A stretch of DNA of 64,000 bases from Vibrio navarrensis (lineage in GTDB: Bacteria > Pseudomonadota > Gammaproteobacteria > Enterobacterales > Vibrionaceae): positions 558,001 to 622,000 of the forward strand of contig NZ_CP065218.1 in assembly GCF_015767675.1 (NCBI RefSeq), written 5' to 3'. Every line of letters starts with the position of its first letter. Positions within the stretch are counted from its first letter, which is position 1. Positions 1 to 8,533 of the stretch are shown piece after piece. The position numbers and the translations under genes were made by a program. The notes under the pieces were generated by a model that worked only from the letters and a program-made list of their open reading frames with translations, did no database searches and had not been told where the DNA came from.

Positions 1-89
1 GCTTGGGCATCCGCACTAAGATTCTTGCTTGACTGACAACCAAACAGTAGTGAGGCAACTCCCAAAACTACGATTACATTTAGTTTCAT
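1..89 (-). CDS. Lipoprotein, N-terminal part only
   Basis: The reading frame begins at the ATG at 89 and runs off the left edge, so only 29 codons are visible. The start follows a clear GAGGAGAG ribosome-binding site. The residues are a short lysine-led N-terminus, a hydrophobic stretch and the lipobox LLFGC, after which the chain becomes polar (QSSKN). This is a type II signal peptide, so the product should be a lipid-anchored envelope protein. The mature part lies outside the window and its function cannot be told. It is divergent from the arginine transporter operon. Confidence 0.7.
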   Translation of the reverse strand, partial: MKLNVIVVLGVASLLFGCQSSKNLSADAQ

Positions 90-242
90 TTTCTCTCCTC
101 AATTCGATGCTTTCGCCTCATCTTAGCCCCTTTGCTAAGAAAAACAGCGTCGTTTAGCTATTATTGACTCAATATTGGCAAAACGGATTCTGGTTTAACC
201 AGTAGGTCTGTCTGACAGATCGGCTTAAAACTATACAAAAGA

Positions 243-275
243 GCAATAAAATAAATTTATATACATTTTTATTGC
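243..275. promoter_or_regulatory. Inverted repeat upstream of artP, possible ArgR operator
   Basis: Perfect 9-base arms GCAATAAAA (243-251) and TTTTATTGC (267-275) flank an AT-rich centre, about 56 bases before the artP start. ArgR sites are AT-rich dyads of similar size and often control art genes, so an arginine-repressor operator is plausible. The match to the ARG-box consensus is loose. Confidence 0.35.
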
Positions 276-331
276 ATAGATCAGCAAAAATGCTAGCATA
301 ACCCACATAACAACTAACGCAGAAATGAGAC

Positions 332-1060
332 ATGACGATTCAGGTTAATGGCATCAATAAGTCTTACGGTAACACCCAAGTATTGCACGATATTCATTTT
401 CGTTGTGACAAAGGCGAAACCTTAGTCTTACTCGGCCCAAGTGGTGCGGGTAAAAGTTCTCTTTTGCGCGTTTTGAACCTGCTTGAAAATGCCGATAGCG
501 GGCAACTGAACATTGCCGGGCAAACGTTCGATTTCTCCCATCCAATGAGCGAGCATCTGGGTTTGCAGCTAAGACGTAAAGTCGGCATGGTTTTCCAGCA
601 ATACAATCTTTGGCCGCATATGACCGTGCTAGAAAATTTAGTGGAAGCCCCGGTCAAGGTCTTAGGTTTGAACAAAGCCGAAGCCAAAGAACAAGCGACA
701 CAGATTTTAACCACGTTGCAATTGGCTGAAAAAGCAGATGCTTGGCCGTTGGAACTCTCCGGTGGTCAGCAACAGCGTGTCGCTATCGCCCGCGCCCTGA
801 TGATGAAACCCGAGGTACTGCTGTTTGACGAACCAACAGCGGCGCTCGATCCTGAAATCACCAATCAAGTCGTGAAGATTATTAATCAGCTGGGTGAAAC
901 GGGCATCACCCAAGTGGTCGTGACACACGAAGTCGATTTTGCAAAAAAAATTGCCAGCCATGTGCTCTACCTTGAGAAAGGGAAGATCGTCGAGCATGGC
1001 ACTAAACAAGCCTTTACCGAGCCACAAACTAGCCAGTTTGCGGACTATTTAAAGCACTAA
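332..1060 (+). CDS. artP: Arginine ABC transporter, ATP-binding protein ArtP
   Basis: This is the cytoplasmic ATPase that powers high-affinity arginine import. The 242-residue chain has the full polar-amino-acid ATPase set: Walker A GPSGAGKS at 35-42, the Q-loop glutamine near 90, signature LSGGQ at 143-147, Walker B VLLFDEP at 163-169 and a switch histidine in VVTHE. Length and order match ArtP/GlnQ-type proteins. It is the first gene of a four-gene operon with binding protein and two permeases downstream, the same order as artPIQM. The arginine assignment comes from that layout and from ArtI-like features downstream; a related basic amino acid is the main alternative. Confidence 0.9.
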   Translation: MTIQVNGINKSYGNTQVLHDIHFRCDKGETLVLLGPSGAGKSSLLRVLNLLENADSGQLNIAGQTFDFSHPMSEHLGLQLRRKVGMVFQQYNLWPHMTVLENLVEAPVKVLGLNKAEAKEQATQILTTLQLAEKADAWPLELSGGQQQRVAIARALMMKPEVLLFDEPTAALDPEITNQVVKIINQLGETGITQVVVTHEVDFAKKIASHVLYLEKGKIVEHGTKQAFTEPQTSQFADYLKH

Positions 1061-1117
1061 ACGAACAATAGGCTGGCTCCAGAGGGGCATCAGCGCATAA
1101 AAACACGGAGTATTACA

Positions 1118-1849
1118 ATGAAAAAGATTTTACTGGCATCCCTTATCGGACTCGTCTCTGCCAACGCAGCAGCGCAGCAGGAAATTAAATTCGCCATGGA
1201 AGCCACTTATGCGCCGTTCGAATACATGGATGAGAACAATCAAATCCAAGGTTTCGATGTGGATTTAGCCAACGCGCTGTGTAAACAGATGCAAGCGAAA
1301 TGCAGCTTCCACAATCAAGCCTTTGATAGCCTTATTCCTGCCCTGAAGTTCAAACGTTACGACGCAGCGATTTCCGCGATGGACATCACCGAAGCCCGTC
1401 TTGAGCAAGTGAGCTTTACGGATGCTTATTACGATAACTCAGCGGCATTTGTTTCCATCGCAGGCAAAGTGGCCGATCAAGGTGCTCTGAAAGGCAAACG
1501 CGTTGGGGTGCAAAACGGTTCAACTCACCAAAGCTACTTACTTGAGCAAATGGCAGGCGTGACCGCCGTACCTTACGCCAGCTATCAAGACGCCTTTATT
1601 GACATGAAAAATGGCCGTATTGATTCGGTGTTCGGTGACACTGCGGTTGTCGCAGAGTGGTTCAAGAAAGAGAACAATCTCGCTTACGTCGGCGAGTATG
1701 TAACCAACGCACAGTACTTCGGTAACGGCTTTGGCATCGCGGTCAATAAAGATAACCAGAAACTGGTCGCTGATCTGAATGCAGCACTTCAAGCTGTGAA
1801 AGCGAACGGCGAGTATCAAACCATTTTTAACCAGTACTTCGGAAACTAA
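1118..1849 (+). CDS. artI: Arginine-binding periplasmic protein ArtI/ArtJ-type
   Basis: This is a periplasmic solute-binding protein of family 3 that captures the amino acid and hands it to the ArtQM permease. The 243-residue precursor has a classic signal peptide ([20 protein letters not shown]) and then the family-3 core, with ATYAPFEY near the mature N-terminus and [10 protein letters not shown] shortly after. Those segments line the amino-acid pocket in this family. It sits 57 bases after artP and 1 base before artQ, so it is co-transcribed. Which of the ArtI and ArtJ paralogues it matches best cannot be told by eye. Confidence 0.87.
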   Translation: MKKILLASLIGLVSANAAAQQEIKFAMEATYAPFEYMDENNQIQGFDVDLANALCKQMQAKCSFHNQAFDSLIPALKFKRYDAAISAMDITEARLEQVSFTDAYYDNSAAFVSIAGKVADQGALKGKRVGVQNGSTHQSYLLEQMAGVTAVPYASYQDAFIDMKNGRIDSVFGDTAVVAEWFKKENNLAYVGEYVTNAQYFGNGFGIAVNKDNQKLVADLNAALQAVKANGEYQTIFNQYFGN

Positions 1850-1850
1850 T

Positions 1851-2540
1851 ATGGGGCTGACGGGCTACTCACTTTCACTGGTTCAAGCAAGCTGGATGAC
1901 CGTTCAGCTTGCAGTGGTCAGCCTGTTGGTTGGTCTGGTTCTGGCGGTCATTTTCGCCAGCGGCGAGATGGCTCGGCTTGCCGTCGTCAAGTGGCCAACA
2001 ACGCTGTTGGTCACCTTGCTGCGCGGCCTGCCTGAAATTCTCGTTGTCCTGTTCATCTATTTCGGTTCAACACAGGTACTGTTTTTGCTCACGGGGGATT
2101 TCATCGAAGTCAGCCCGTTTCTCTCTGGTGTGGTGGCGTTGTCACTGATTTTCGCTTCTTATGCCTCGCAAACCCTGCGCGGTGCACTCAAAGCGGTTGG
2201 CAGAGGACAACGTGAAGCGGCCAGTGCGCTGGGCATAGCCAAAAGCCATGCGTTTTTTCGTATCGTACTGCCACAGGCCATTCGCCACGCGTTGCCTGGA
2301 TTAACCAACCAGTGGTTGGTGCTGCTAAAAGATACCGCTTTAGTTTCCTTGATCGGCGTGACGGACCTGCTCAAACAGGCGCAGTTAACGTCAGCCGCAA
2401 CCCATGAGGCCTTTACTTGGTATGCCACTGCGGCGGCGATTTACCTGCTTATTACACTAATCACCCAACGCTTGGTGAAAGTGCTCGATAAGAAATTCTC
2501 CATTCAAGGAATGAGTATCAGCGAAGGAGGTAAAGCATGA
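1851..2540 (+). CDS. artQ: Arginine ABC transporter permease ArtQ
   Basis: This is one half of the inner-membrane channel for arginine import. The 229-residue protein has several hydrophobic segments and the EAA loop that docks on the ATPase, visible as [21 protein letters not shown] around residues 120-140. It starts one base after the artI stop and overlaps the next permease gene by four bases (ATGA), which implies translational coupling. The His/Glu/Gln/Arg-type permease fold and operon position support the name. Confidence 0.87.
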   Translation: MGLTGYSLSLVQASWMTVQLAVVSLLVGLVLAVIFASGEMARLAVVKWPTTLLVTLLRGLPEILVVLFIYFGSTQVLFLLTGDFIEVSPFLSGVVALSLIFASYASQTLRGALKAVGRGQREAASALGIAKSHAFFRIVLPQAIRHALPGLTNQWLVLLKDTALVSLIGVTDLLKQAQLTSAATHEAFTWYATAAAIYLLITLITQRLVKVLDKKFSIQGMSISEGGKA

Positions 2541-3205
2541 AAGAGCAACATGTTTGGCAATTGCTGCAAGGCTTAGCCACCAGCTTAGAATTAACTGTCG
2601 CTTCGCTGCTTGTGGGCTGTCTCCTTTCTCTGTTGATGACCACCACATTGATTTTAAGAGTGTCCGTGGTGCATTGGCTGAGCCGGGGCTTGATCACCCT
2701 GTTTACTGGCACGCCGCTACTGGTACAGATTTTCTTAATCTATTACGGGCCCGGGCAGTTTGATTGGATTCGCGACAGCTTTCTATGGAACTGGTTTAGC
2801 CAACCTTGGTTTTGCGCCATGCTGGCACTGGCTCTCAATACGGCGGCCTACAGTACTCTGTTGTTTAAAGGCGCATTTAACGCTATCCCTTCCGGACAAT
2901 GGCAAGCTTGCCGTGCATTAGGCATGGATAAAATCAGAACCTTACAAGTATTACTGCCTTATGCGCTAAGACGTGCTGTACCGGCTTACTCGAATGAAGT
3001 GATTTTGGTGTTCAAAGGGACGTCGCTGGCCAGCACCATTACCATTATGGATTTGATGGGTTATGCACAACGCATCAATGCACAAACCTACGATACCTTG
3101 ACCGTGTTCGGTGTCGCTGGGGCGTTTTATCTCACCATCAATGCGATCTTGACCTTGCTTTTCCGTCAGATTGAGAAAAAAGCCCTCGCATTTGAAGCGC
3201 ACTAA
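2537..3205 (+). CDS. artM: Arginine ABC transporter permease ArtM
   Basis: This is the second inner-membrane subunit, expected to pair with ArtQ. It has 222 residues with multiple membrane helices and its own EAA-type loop ([20 protein letters not shown]). The start overlaps the artQ stop in an ATGA and is preceded by GGAGGT, a strong ribosome-binding site lying inside artQ. It is the last gene of the operon; a hairpin follows about 40 bases downstream. Confidence 0.87.
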   Translation: MKEQHVWQLLQGLATSLELTVASLLVGCLLSLLMTTTLILRVSVVHWLSRGLITLFTGTPLLVQIFLIYYGPGQFDWIRDSFLWNWFSQPWFCAMLALALNTAAYSTLLFKGAFNAIPSGQWQACRALGMDKIRTLQVLLPYALRRAVPAYSNEVILVFKGTSLASTITIMDLMGYAQRINAQTYDTLTVFGVAGAFYLTINAILTLLFRQIEKKALAFEAH

Positions 3206-3246
3206 GTGGCCAGCTCTCAATGCTTATCCGATTGTGATATATCAAC

Positions 3247-3279
3247 GGCAGAAAGCCATATCGCTCTCTGCCCTTTCTA
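3247..3279 (+). terminator. Probable terminator of the art operon
   Basis: A GGCAGA/TCTGCC stem (3247-3252 with 3267-3272) is followed by the pyrimidine-rich CTTTCTATT. The stem is short and the T-run interrupted, so termination is only probable. Confidence 0.4.
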
Positions 3280-3404
3280 TTCCACCTAATTTCCCACCCA
3301 GATCACTCTTTGCAATGAAATCACACTAAAGCCACAATTCTAGTGGCAGAGCAATGCACTTTTTCCCTACAGTATCCAACATCAACTCACCAAAGGAACT
3401 GTTT

Positions 3405-3818
3405 ATGGAATTTCCAATTAGCGCCTGCTGTCAATGTGGACAAGTCGAATATCAACTGCACAAGGCTCCTTTTAAAGTGCTTGCTTGTCACTGCACTGAA
3501 TGTCAAAAACTCGCTACCAGCCCCTTTAGTGTTACAGCGCTGGTTCATGTGCAAGACATTGAATTTAAAGGTGAGATGCATGAGTGGCAACGCGCCTCCG
3601 AAAGTGGCAATATCAACGCCGCTAAATTTTGTCCCGGCTGTGGCAACCGAATATATCACTTCAACCCCGCGGCACCAGAGGTCATTAAACTGAAACTCAA
3701 GCCCGTTGCGCCTGATGTTCAGTCCCTGTTTCAACCGACTACCCATGTTTGGATCAAGGAGAAACAGAGTTGGTACGAGATCCCACAAGGTGTTGAGGTA
3801 TTTGAAAAGCAATCCTAA
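3405..3818 (+). CDS. GFA/CENP-V family zinc-binding protein
   Basis: This small cytoplasmic protein belongs to the glutathione-dependent formaldehyde-activating (GFA) family, a zinc fold found in enzymes and in many proteins of unknown substrate. From the ATG at 3405 it has 137 residues. Cysteine clusters stand where the family needs them: CCQCG at 8-12, CHCTEC at 28-33 and CPGCG at 76-80. An upstream in-frame ATG at 3354 would add 17 poorly protein-like residues; the 3405 start has AAGGAA a few bases before it and is preferred. Formaldehyde metabolism should not be assumed from family membership. It stands alone between terminators. Confidence 0.8.
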   Translation: MEFPISACCQCGQVEYQLHKAPFKVLACHCTECQKLATSPFSVTALVHVQDIEFKGEMHEWQRASESGNINAAKFCPGCGNRIYHFNPAAPEVIKLKLKPVAPDVQSLFQPTTHVWIKEKQSWYEIPQGVEVFEKQS

Positions 3819-3835
3819 CCTAGGCTGTCACACAG

Positions 3836-3860
3836 AATGGGCTGAACCAGCCCATTTTCT
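3836..3860 (+). terminator. Rho-independent terminator after the GFA gene
   Basis: The stem TGGGCTG/CAGCCCA has a 3-base loop (3838-3854) and is followed by TTTTCT, 17 bases after the GFA stop. Confidence 0.75.
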
Positions 3861-4089
3861 CTCTAGGCCGAAAACGTTCGGCTTTGCTCTCCCTTCCCTT
3901 TGATCGTATCTAGATTTTCATTACTAACATCCTTATCACCAATGTGGCGACTTTAGTCTAACCTAAATAAAGCGGTCTGTTGTTTACCGCCATGGATTCA
4001 AGTATTCAGTCAGATTCACTAGTCAACCTCGACGAATAAGTTTATCGCTAACACAACTTTCATCTAGGTGACCGGAAAGGAGACACGGC

Positions 4090-4839
4090 ATGAACCGATT
4101 AACCACCACTTTTTTTCCTTTTATTCTTATCGCACTGTTTTCATCCAGCAGCTTGGCCAACACCGTGAGGCTCGCCAATGGCGAATGGGCACCTTACCAA
4201 TCCAAATCACTCAAACATGGAGGTTATATCTCTCATTTAGTCACGGAAGCCTTCGCCGCAGAAGGCTACAACGTTGAGTTTGTTTACTTACCTTGGAAAC
4301 GGGGTTTTGAACAGACACAGGACGGTGAGTTAGACGGCTCATTTCTGTGGAGCAGAAATGACGAGAGAGCGCAGCATTTTTTCTACTCAGACAAAGTGCT
4401 GACTCTAAAAACATCCTTATTCCAACGCAAGGGCGCACAGATTATGTGGAGTAAACCAGAAGATCTCGCCAAATACGCTATCGGTGGTGTCATCGGCTAT
4501 GCCTACGGCGTTGAGGATTTAGAAAAGCAAGGTGTGGTGAAGATCTCTCGCATCTCCGATGCCGACGCGAACTATAAAAAGCTTGCGGGCGGGCGTTTAG
4601 ACATTGTTTTGGAAGACTCCAATGTCGGCCAAACGACCGTCATGCGACTCGGCTTGGCCGATCAAATCGAAATGAATGACAAACCGATCGTCGAGAGGGA
4701 CTACTTTCTCATCGTGCCGAAAAAATCACCCAGAGCGCAAGAGATCTTAGATGCTTTCAACCGCGGCCTAGCTAAAGTACTGGCTGAGGGTAAGCTAAAC
4801 GAATTTGAGCAAGAGTCAATCAAGGGTAATTATCAGTAA
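4090..4839 (+). CDS. Orphan periplasmic solute-binding protein, family 3
   Basis: A 249-residue exported protein with a signal peptide ending near SSSSLA and a family-3 binding core beginning NTVRLANGEWAPYQS. An E-A-F near residue 54, followed by YLPWKRGFEQ, is typical of the orphan binding proteins common in Vibrio and Shewanella. An AAAGGAGA ribosome-binding site fixes the start. No permease or ATPase gene adjoins it, and it is followed by a hairpin. It may share the ArtPQM-type transporter, act in sensing, or serve another transporter; the ligand is unknown, though the fold suggests an amino acid or similar small polar compound. Confidence 0.75.
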   Translation: MNRLTTTFFPFILIALFSSSSLANTVRLANGEWAPYQSKSLKHGGYISHLVTEAFAAEGYNVEFVYLPWKRGFEQTQDGELDGSFLWSRNDERAQHFFYSDKVLTLKTSLFQRKGAQIMWSKPEDLAKYAIGGVIGYAYGVEDLEKQGVVKISRISDADANYKKLAGGRLDIVLEDSNVGQTTVMRLGLADQIEMNDKPIVERDYFLIVPKKSPRAQEILDAFNRGLAKVLAEGKLNEFEQESIKGNYQ

Positions 4840-4851
4840 CGCTACTACTTC

Positions 4852-4886
4852 GATGTTCCTCTAATAAAGAAATTTAGGGGAACATC
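4852..4886. terminator. Long hairpin after orphan binding-protein gene
   Basis: Arms of 13 bases (4852-4864 and 4874-4886) pair with one mismatch around a 9-base loop, 12 bases after the stop codon. No T-run follows, so it may be an mRNA 3' stabiliser rather than an intrinsic terminator. Nothing else was seen between 4887 and 5080. Confidence 0.45.
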
Positions 4887-5080
4887 AGGCATTAACTGTA
4901 ATTCTATTTTTTATTCAAATTAATTATTCTAACTCTTCCTTACTGCCATGATTTTTATTATCTTCAAACATGGTTTACATTATTACCATACGAAAATCGA
5001 GTCTGATTAATTTTTCAAGTATTTTAAACACAGATAAGATAGTCAAATAATACTTATAAATACAGTATCTCGCTGCATAA

Positions 5081-5112
5081 AAAAGTGAGCGCATTTATCA
5101 TCGCTCACTTTT
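5081..5112. terminator. Bidirectional terminator
   Basis: AAAAGTGAGCG (5081-5091) pairs perfectly with CGCTCACTTTT (5102-5112) around a 10-base loop. On the minus strand it ends the convergent binding-protein gene that stops at 5128, and its A/T tails allow action in both directions. Confidence 0.75.
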
Positions 5113-5127
5113 CCATTAAGAGAATTA

Positions 5128-5904
5128 TCACATTCCAGTTTTATCAGGCGTCAGACTAGAAAAATAGGTGTCGATCAATTCAAAGTAGCGCCCTGTTTGC
5201 TTCATTTTCTGCAATTCCACATCAAAGCGATTTCGTAATTCTTCACTCTGGCGCTTTTTAGAAAATGCAATATAACTCAAGGTGGTTTGCATCGGTGGCA
5301 GCATGATTTCCAGTTTGTCTTGTAGGGCTAACCGAGCGATGATACTGCGAGCACCAAACTCATTCGACACCCAAAGGTCGACTCGGCCAGCACTCAGCAT
5401 CAGAGCACATTGCTCAGCGGAGTTCTGCCTAGCAATGGTTTTAAATGCGCCAGATTTGATCTTCGAATCGATATACTCTCCGTAGCTCACTTTATTGACC
5501 ACACACAAACTCAAACCATCAAAACGCTTTTGCTCTACATCATTAGAATTTACCGAACTATCTTGATTACGAATCAAGCTGATATTTTGCCTAAACAAAA
5601 CCTGTTCACTGAAATAAGCAAACTCTTCTCTCTGTGGCGTTTTAAATATCGTAAATATGGCATCGACTTCACCTATCTCCATATAGTTAAGTGCTCGTGC
5701 CCAAGGAAGAATGGTGATTTCAACGGGAACCTCTAAGTTGTTAAATATTTCTTCAACTAAACTCACGGCTATGCCAGATACTTGCGAGCCTTTACTTTCA
5801 ATATAAGGCGGGTATTCAAGCGTGACTACATGTAGAGATTCGGCCGCCATTGATTTGGGTAAAAAGGTTAACAGGAGCAAACCCGTAGCTGTCCATTGTT
5901 TCAT
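5128..5904 (-). CDS. Orphan periplasmic solute-binding protein, family 3
   Basis: An exported binding protein of 258 residues from the ATG at 5904. A TTG seven codons earlier is possible, but GGAGAG lies at the right distance for 5904 and the ATG gives a clean signal peptide (MKQWTATGLLLLTFLPKSMA). The mature part opens ESLHVVTLEYPPY and later has ILPWARALNYMEIGEVDAIF, the pattern of family-3 proteins with aromatic ligand contacts. No transport genes are adjacent. It faces the preceding binding protein and is divergent from the chemoreceptor gene, so it could supply or compete for a chemotaxis ligand. The ligand is unknown. Confidence 0.73.
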   Translation of the reverse strand: MKQWTATGLLLLTFLPKSMAAESLHVVTLEYPPYIESKGSQVSGIAVSLVEEIFNNLEVPVEITILPWARALNYMEIGEVDAIFTIFKTPQREEFAYFSEQVLFRQNISLIRNQDSSVNSNDVEQKRFDGLSLCVVNKVSYGEYIDSKIKSGAFKTIARQNSAEQCALMLSAGRVDLWVSNEFGARSIIARLALQDKLEIMLPPMQTTLSYIAFSKKRQSEELRNRFDVELQKMKQTGRYFELIDTYFSSLTPDKTGM

Positions 5905-6109
5905 TTTAAATCTCTCCAGAGACAAATATCACTGTTAGTTATAGTTCTGCCTATCAAGATAAATCAAGAAATCAGTAAAGTGAGAAAGATGAACTGCCGA
6001 CAAAACAGATAACAGGCTATTTTCTATCAAATTAAGCGATGATTGAATTTGCATATTCTCTCGCATGACACTACTTTTTTAAGAAGCATCCAAATCGAGA
6101 GTGCCTGCC

Positions 6110-7645
6110 GTGAAAAGTTTAAAAATCGTATTTCTCGCCCAAGTCATTTTCGCAGTCACCTTAGTTCTTCTGGTTTCTGCCTTTATTAAACATCAGAACT
6201 TTAAACAGACTTTGACTTCTGAACTGATGCTGAGTGTCAATAACACCAGCCAACGCATGGCCATCAGCCTCCCCAAAGCGGTATGGGATTTTGACCTTGA
6301 TACCGCGAAAAGAGCGATTTCTGCCGAGTTGAACTTGCCAGAAATTTCAGCGATTCAGTTGCAAGACACGCAAGGGAGCGACTTGGTGTTCTTGCAGCCC
6401 AACGAAGGTGAAAACAATCAAGTTGGTGTGGAAGTCAAGGACAAAAGCGCATTTTCAGCCGAGATGATGGTGAGTAAAGAGCTGCTTTTCTCCGACTACG
6501 GCGAGGAGAAATCGGTTGGTAAGGTGAATGTCTACTACAACACACACGTACTAGATGAAAAACTGGCGCAGTCTCTACTTCTCAATCTTGTAGAGCTTGG
6601 CATCGTTGCTCTGATTATCAGTATCGTTGTTATCGCCGCGCTGGTGGCTACCGTTTTGAAACCGATACGCCAGCTCACCAACGTGATTCAATCGCTCTCA
6701 TCCGGCGATGGCGATCTGGCTAACAAGCTCGCCCCGGCGAAGTACAAAGAGTTTGATGAGATTACCGACGGCATCAACACCTTTACCGAAAGCTTGCGTG
6801 TGATTGTTCAAGATGTCAGCCATTCATCCGTCACTTTGGAAGAGAAAGCGCGTGAAAGCGGCAGTAACGCCCGCGAGAATGCCAACAAGCTTGAGCAGCA
6901 GAAACATCAACTGAGCACCGTCGCAGCGGCGGCAACCGAGCTCAACCATTCAGTCTCTATCGTCGCAGACACCGCCGCAGAAACGGCCGATCAAGCTCAC
7001 ACTGCGACCTCCCTTGCCAATCAAGTCAATCAGGCCATCGAACATTCTGCGAATGAAATCATTAACATGCGCAATGAAATGAATCAGGTAAACGACAAGA
7101 TGCATGTGTTGGTTAACGAAGGAGAGAAGATTACCACCGTGCTCAATGTGATTAATGATATCTCTGAACAGACGAACCTACTAGCGCTTAACGCGGCTAT
7201 CGAGGCGGCTCGCGCTGGAGAGCAAGGCCGTGGTTTCGCCGTGGTCGCCGATGAAGTACGCAATTTGGCGGTGAAAACTAGCCAGTCAACCGAGCAAATC
7301 CAGAAAAACATTGCCACCTTGGGCAGTGCAACCACCTCGGTAGAACAAGAGCTGTCACGCATTGCCTCTTTGTTAGAGAAAACGGCAACCCGAGTGAGTG
7401 ATTCACAAGATTCGGTCAATCAAGTGCAAGAATTGATCAGCGTGATCTCTGATCGTAACGGCCAAATATCTCAAGCCACCGAGGAACAAAGACAAGCGGT
7501 TGAAGAGATCAGTCAAGCGATCGTCGAGGCATCTGAAGCGTCCAATGAAGTCTCCTCTGGAGCGATTCAAAATGCCCAACGCACCGAAGAGGTACTCGAC
7601 TTAAGCCAGAGCATTGCTCGACACATGACCAAGTTCCGTACCTAA
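6110..7645 (+). CDS. Methyl-accepting chemotaxis protein
   Basis: A transmembrane chemoreceptor that relays ligand signals to CheA/CheW. From the GTG at 6110 it has 511 residues: N-terminal membrane helix ([20 protein letters not shown]), periplasmic domain of about 140 residues, second helix near 160-185, HAMP domain ([21 protein letters not shown]) and a long signalling coiled coil. The conserved hairpin tip reads [20 protein letters not shown]. An alternative GTG at 6101 adds three residues; GAGAG at 6097-6101 suits the 6110 start better. There is no C-terminal CheR-binding pentapeptide. A binding-protein gene follows after 35 bases with no terminator, so the pair is probably one unit. The sensory domain is not assigned to a named family. 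Confidence 0.88.
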   Translation: MKSLKIVFLAQVIFAVTLVLLVSAFIKHQNFKQTLTSELMLSVNNTSQRMAISLPKAVWDFDLDTAKRAISAELNLPEISAIQLQDTQGSDLVFLQPNEGENNQVGVEVKDKSAFSAEMMVSKELLFSDYGEEKSVGKVNVYYNTHVLDEKLAQSLLLNLVELGIVALIISIVVIAALVATVLKPIRQLTNVIQSLSSGDGDLANKLAPAKYKEFDEITDGINTFTESLRVIVQDVSHSSVTLEEKARESGSNARENANKLEQQKHQLSTVAAAATELNHSVSIVADTAAETADQAHTATSLANQVNQAIEHSANEIINMRNEMNQVNDKMHVLVNEGEKITTVLNVINDISEQTNLLALNAAIEAARAGEQGRGFAVVADEVRNLAVKTSQSTEQIQKNIATLGSATTSVEQELSRIASLLEKTATRVSDSQDSVNQVQELISVISDRNGQISQATEEQRQAVEEISQAIVEASEASNEVSSGAIQNAQRTEEVLDLSQSIARHMTKFRT

Positions 7646-7680
7646 ATTTAATTAGTTTCTTATAAAAAAGAGGGAAGCTT

Positions 7681-8409
7681 ATGAAAACGCTTTTGCTTAC
7701 AGTCAGTGCCTTATTACTCTCCTTCTCCGCCCATGCTGCGACCATCACGGCGGCTCAAGATCCTTGGCCACCGTTTGTTCAGCAAGACAACATGAACAAA
7801 GGGATTTCAGTGGAAATCGTTACTGAAGCCTTTAAAACACAAGGATATGATGTGGATTTTAAAATCATGCCTTGGACACGCGCGCTCACTGACGTAAAAG
7901 AGGGGCGAGTAGATGTGCTGGTCGCGACTTGGTTCACTCAAGAGCGAACTTCCTACCTCAATTACAGTCAGCCCTATCTGGAAAACTCGCTTAAGTTTAT
8001 AAAGCGTAAAGGAGACAGCTTCGAGTATCAAAACATGTCCAGCCTGACCGGAAAGAACGTTGGCATCGTACGCAATTATGGTTATGGCGATGAGTTTCTC
8101 AATGCGACAAATTTCAATAAACCTGAAGCTAACGATCTACTGACTAATGCGAAGAAACTTTTGGCGAACCGAATTGATTTGACCTTAGAAGATGAGTTGG
8201 TGGCTAAATCCACCTTGTCAGGCGCAGGAATGAATCTAGATGATTTCGAGTTTACTCAAAATGCACTTTCAATTAATCCTCTCCACGTCACCTCTGGGGT
8301 AGCGAACGCTCGAAATGGTGAGATTATTGCGGCGTTTAACAAGGGTCTGGCCGAGATCAAAGCAAACGGTACGTTCGACAACATCTTACGCAAATATGGC
8401 ATTAAGTAG
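7681..8409 (+). CDS. Orphan periplasmic solute-binding protein, family 3, linked to chemoreceptor
   Basis: A 242-residue exported protein with signal peptide MKTLLLTVSALLLSFSAHA and mature start TITAAQDPWPPFVQQ. The later segment KIMPWTRALTDVKEGRVDVL matches the other two orphan binding proteins here. GAGGGAAGC precedes the ATG. It lies 35 bases downstream of the chemoreceptor stop, with no terminator between, and is followed by a strong terminator. The simplest reading is a ligand-bound periplasmic protein presented to the chemoreceptor, as in other binding-protein-dependent chemotaxis systems. This is inference from position; a transport role remains possible. Confidence 0.75.
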   Translation: MKTLLLTVSALLLSFSAHAATITAAQDPWPPFVQQDNMNKGISVEIVTEAFKTQGYDVDFKIMPWTRALTDVKEGRVDVLVATWFTQERTSYLNYSQPYLENSLKFIKRKGDSFEYQNMSSLTGKNVGIVRNYGYGDEFLNATNFNKPEANDLLTNAKKLLANRIDLTLEDELVAKSTLSGAGMNLDDFEFTQNALSINPLHVTSGVANARNGEIIAAFNKGLAEIKANGTFDNILRKYGIK

Positions 8410-8476
8410 TGTCTACCTCTCAAAGATGAAAGGGATTTGATGAGAAGAGAGACCCAAGAAACAAATAGACAGAAAT

Positions 8477-8506
8477 AAAATGGCCCCTCGAAATCGGGGC
8501 CATTTT
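8477..8506. terminator. Bidirectional terminator between binding protein and phoX genes
   Basis: ATGGCCCC (8480-8487) pairs with GGGGCCAT (8495-8502), with A's before and TTTT after. It serves the convergent genes ending at 8409 and 8534. Confidence 0.85.
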
Positions 8507-8533
8507 TGACTGCGGCTGACTGAAAAAATGCGA

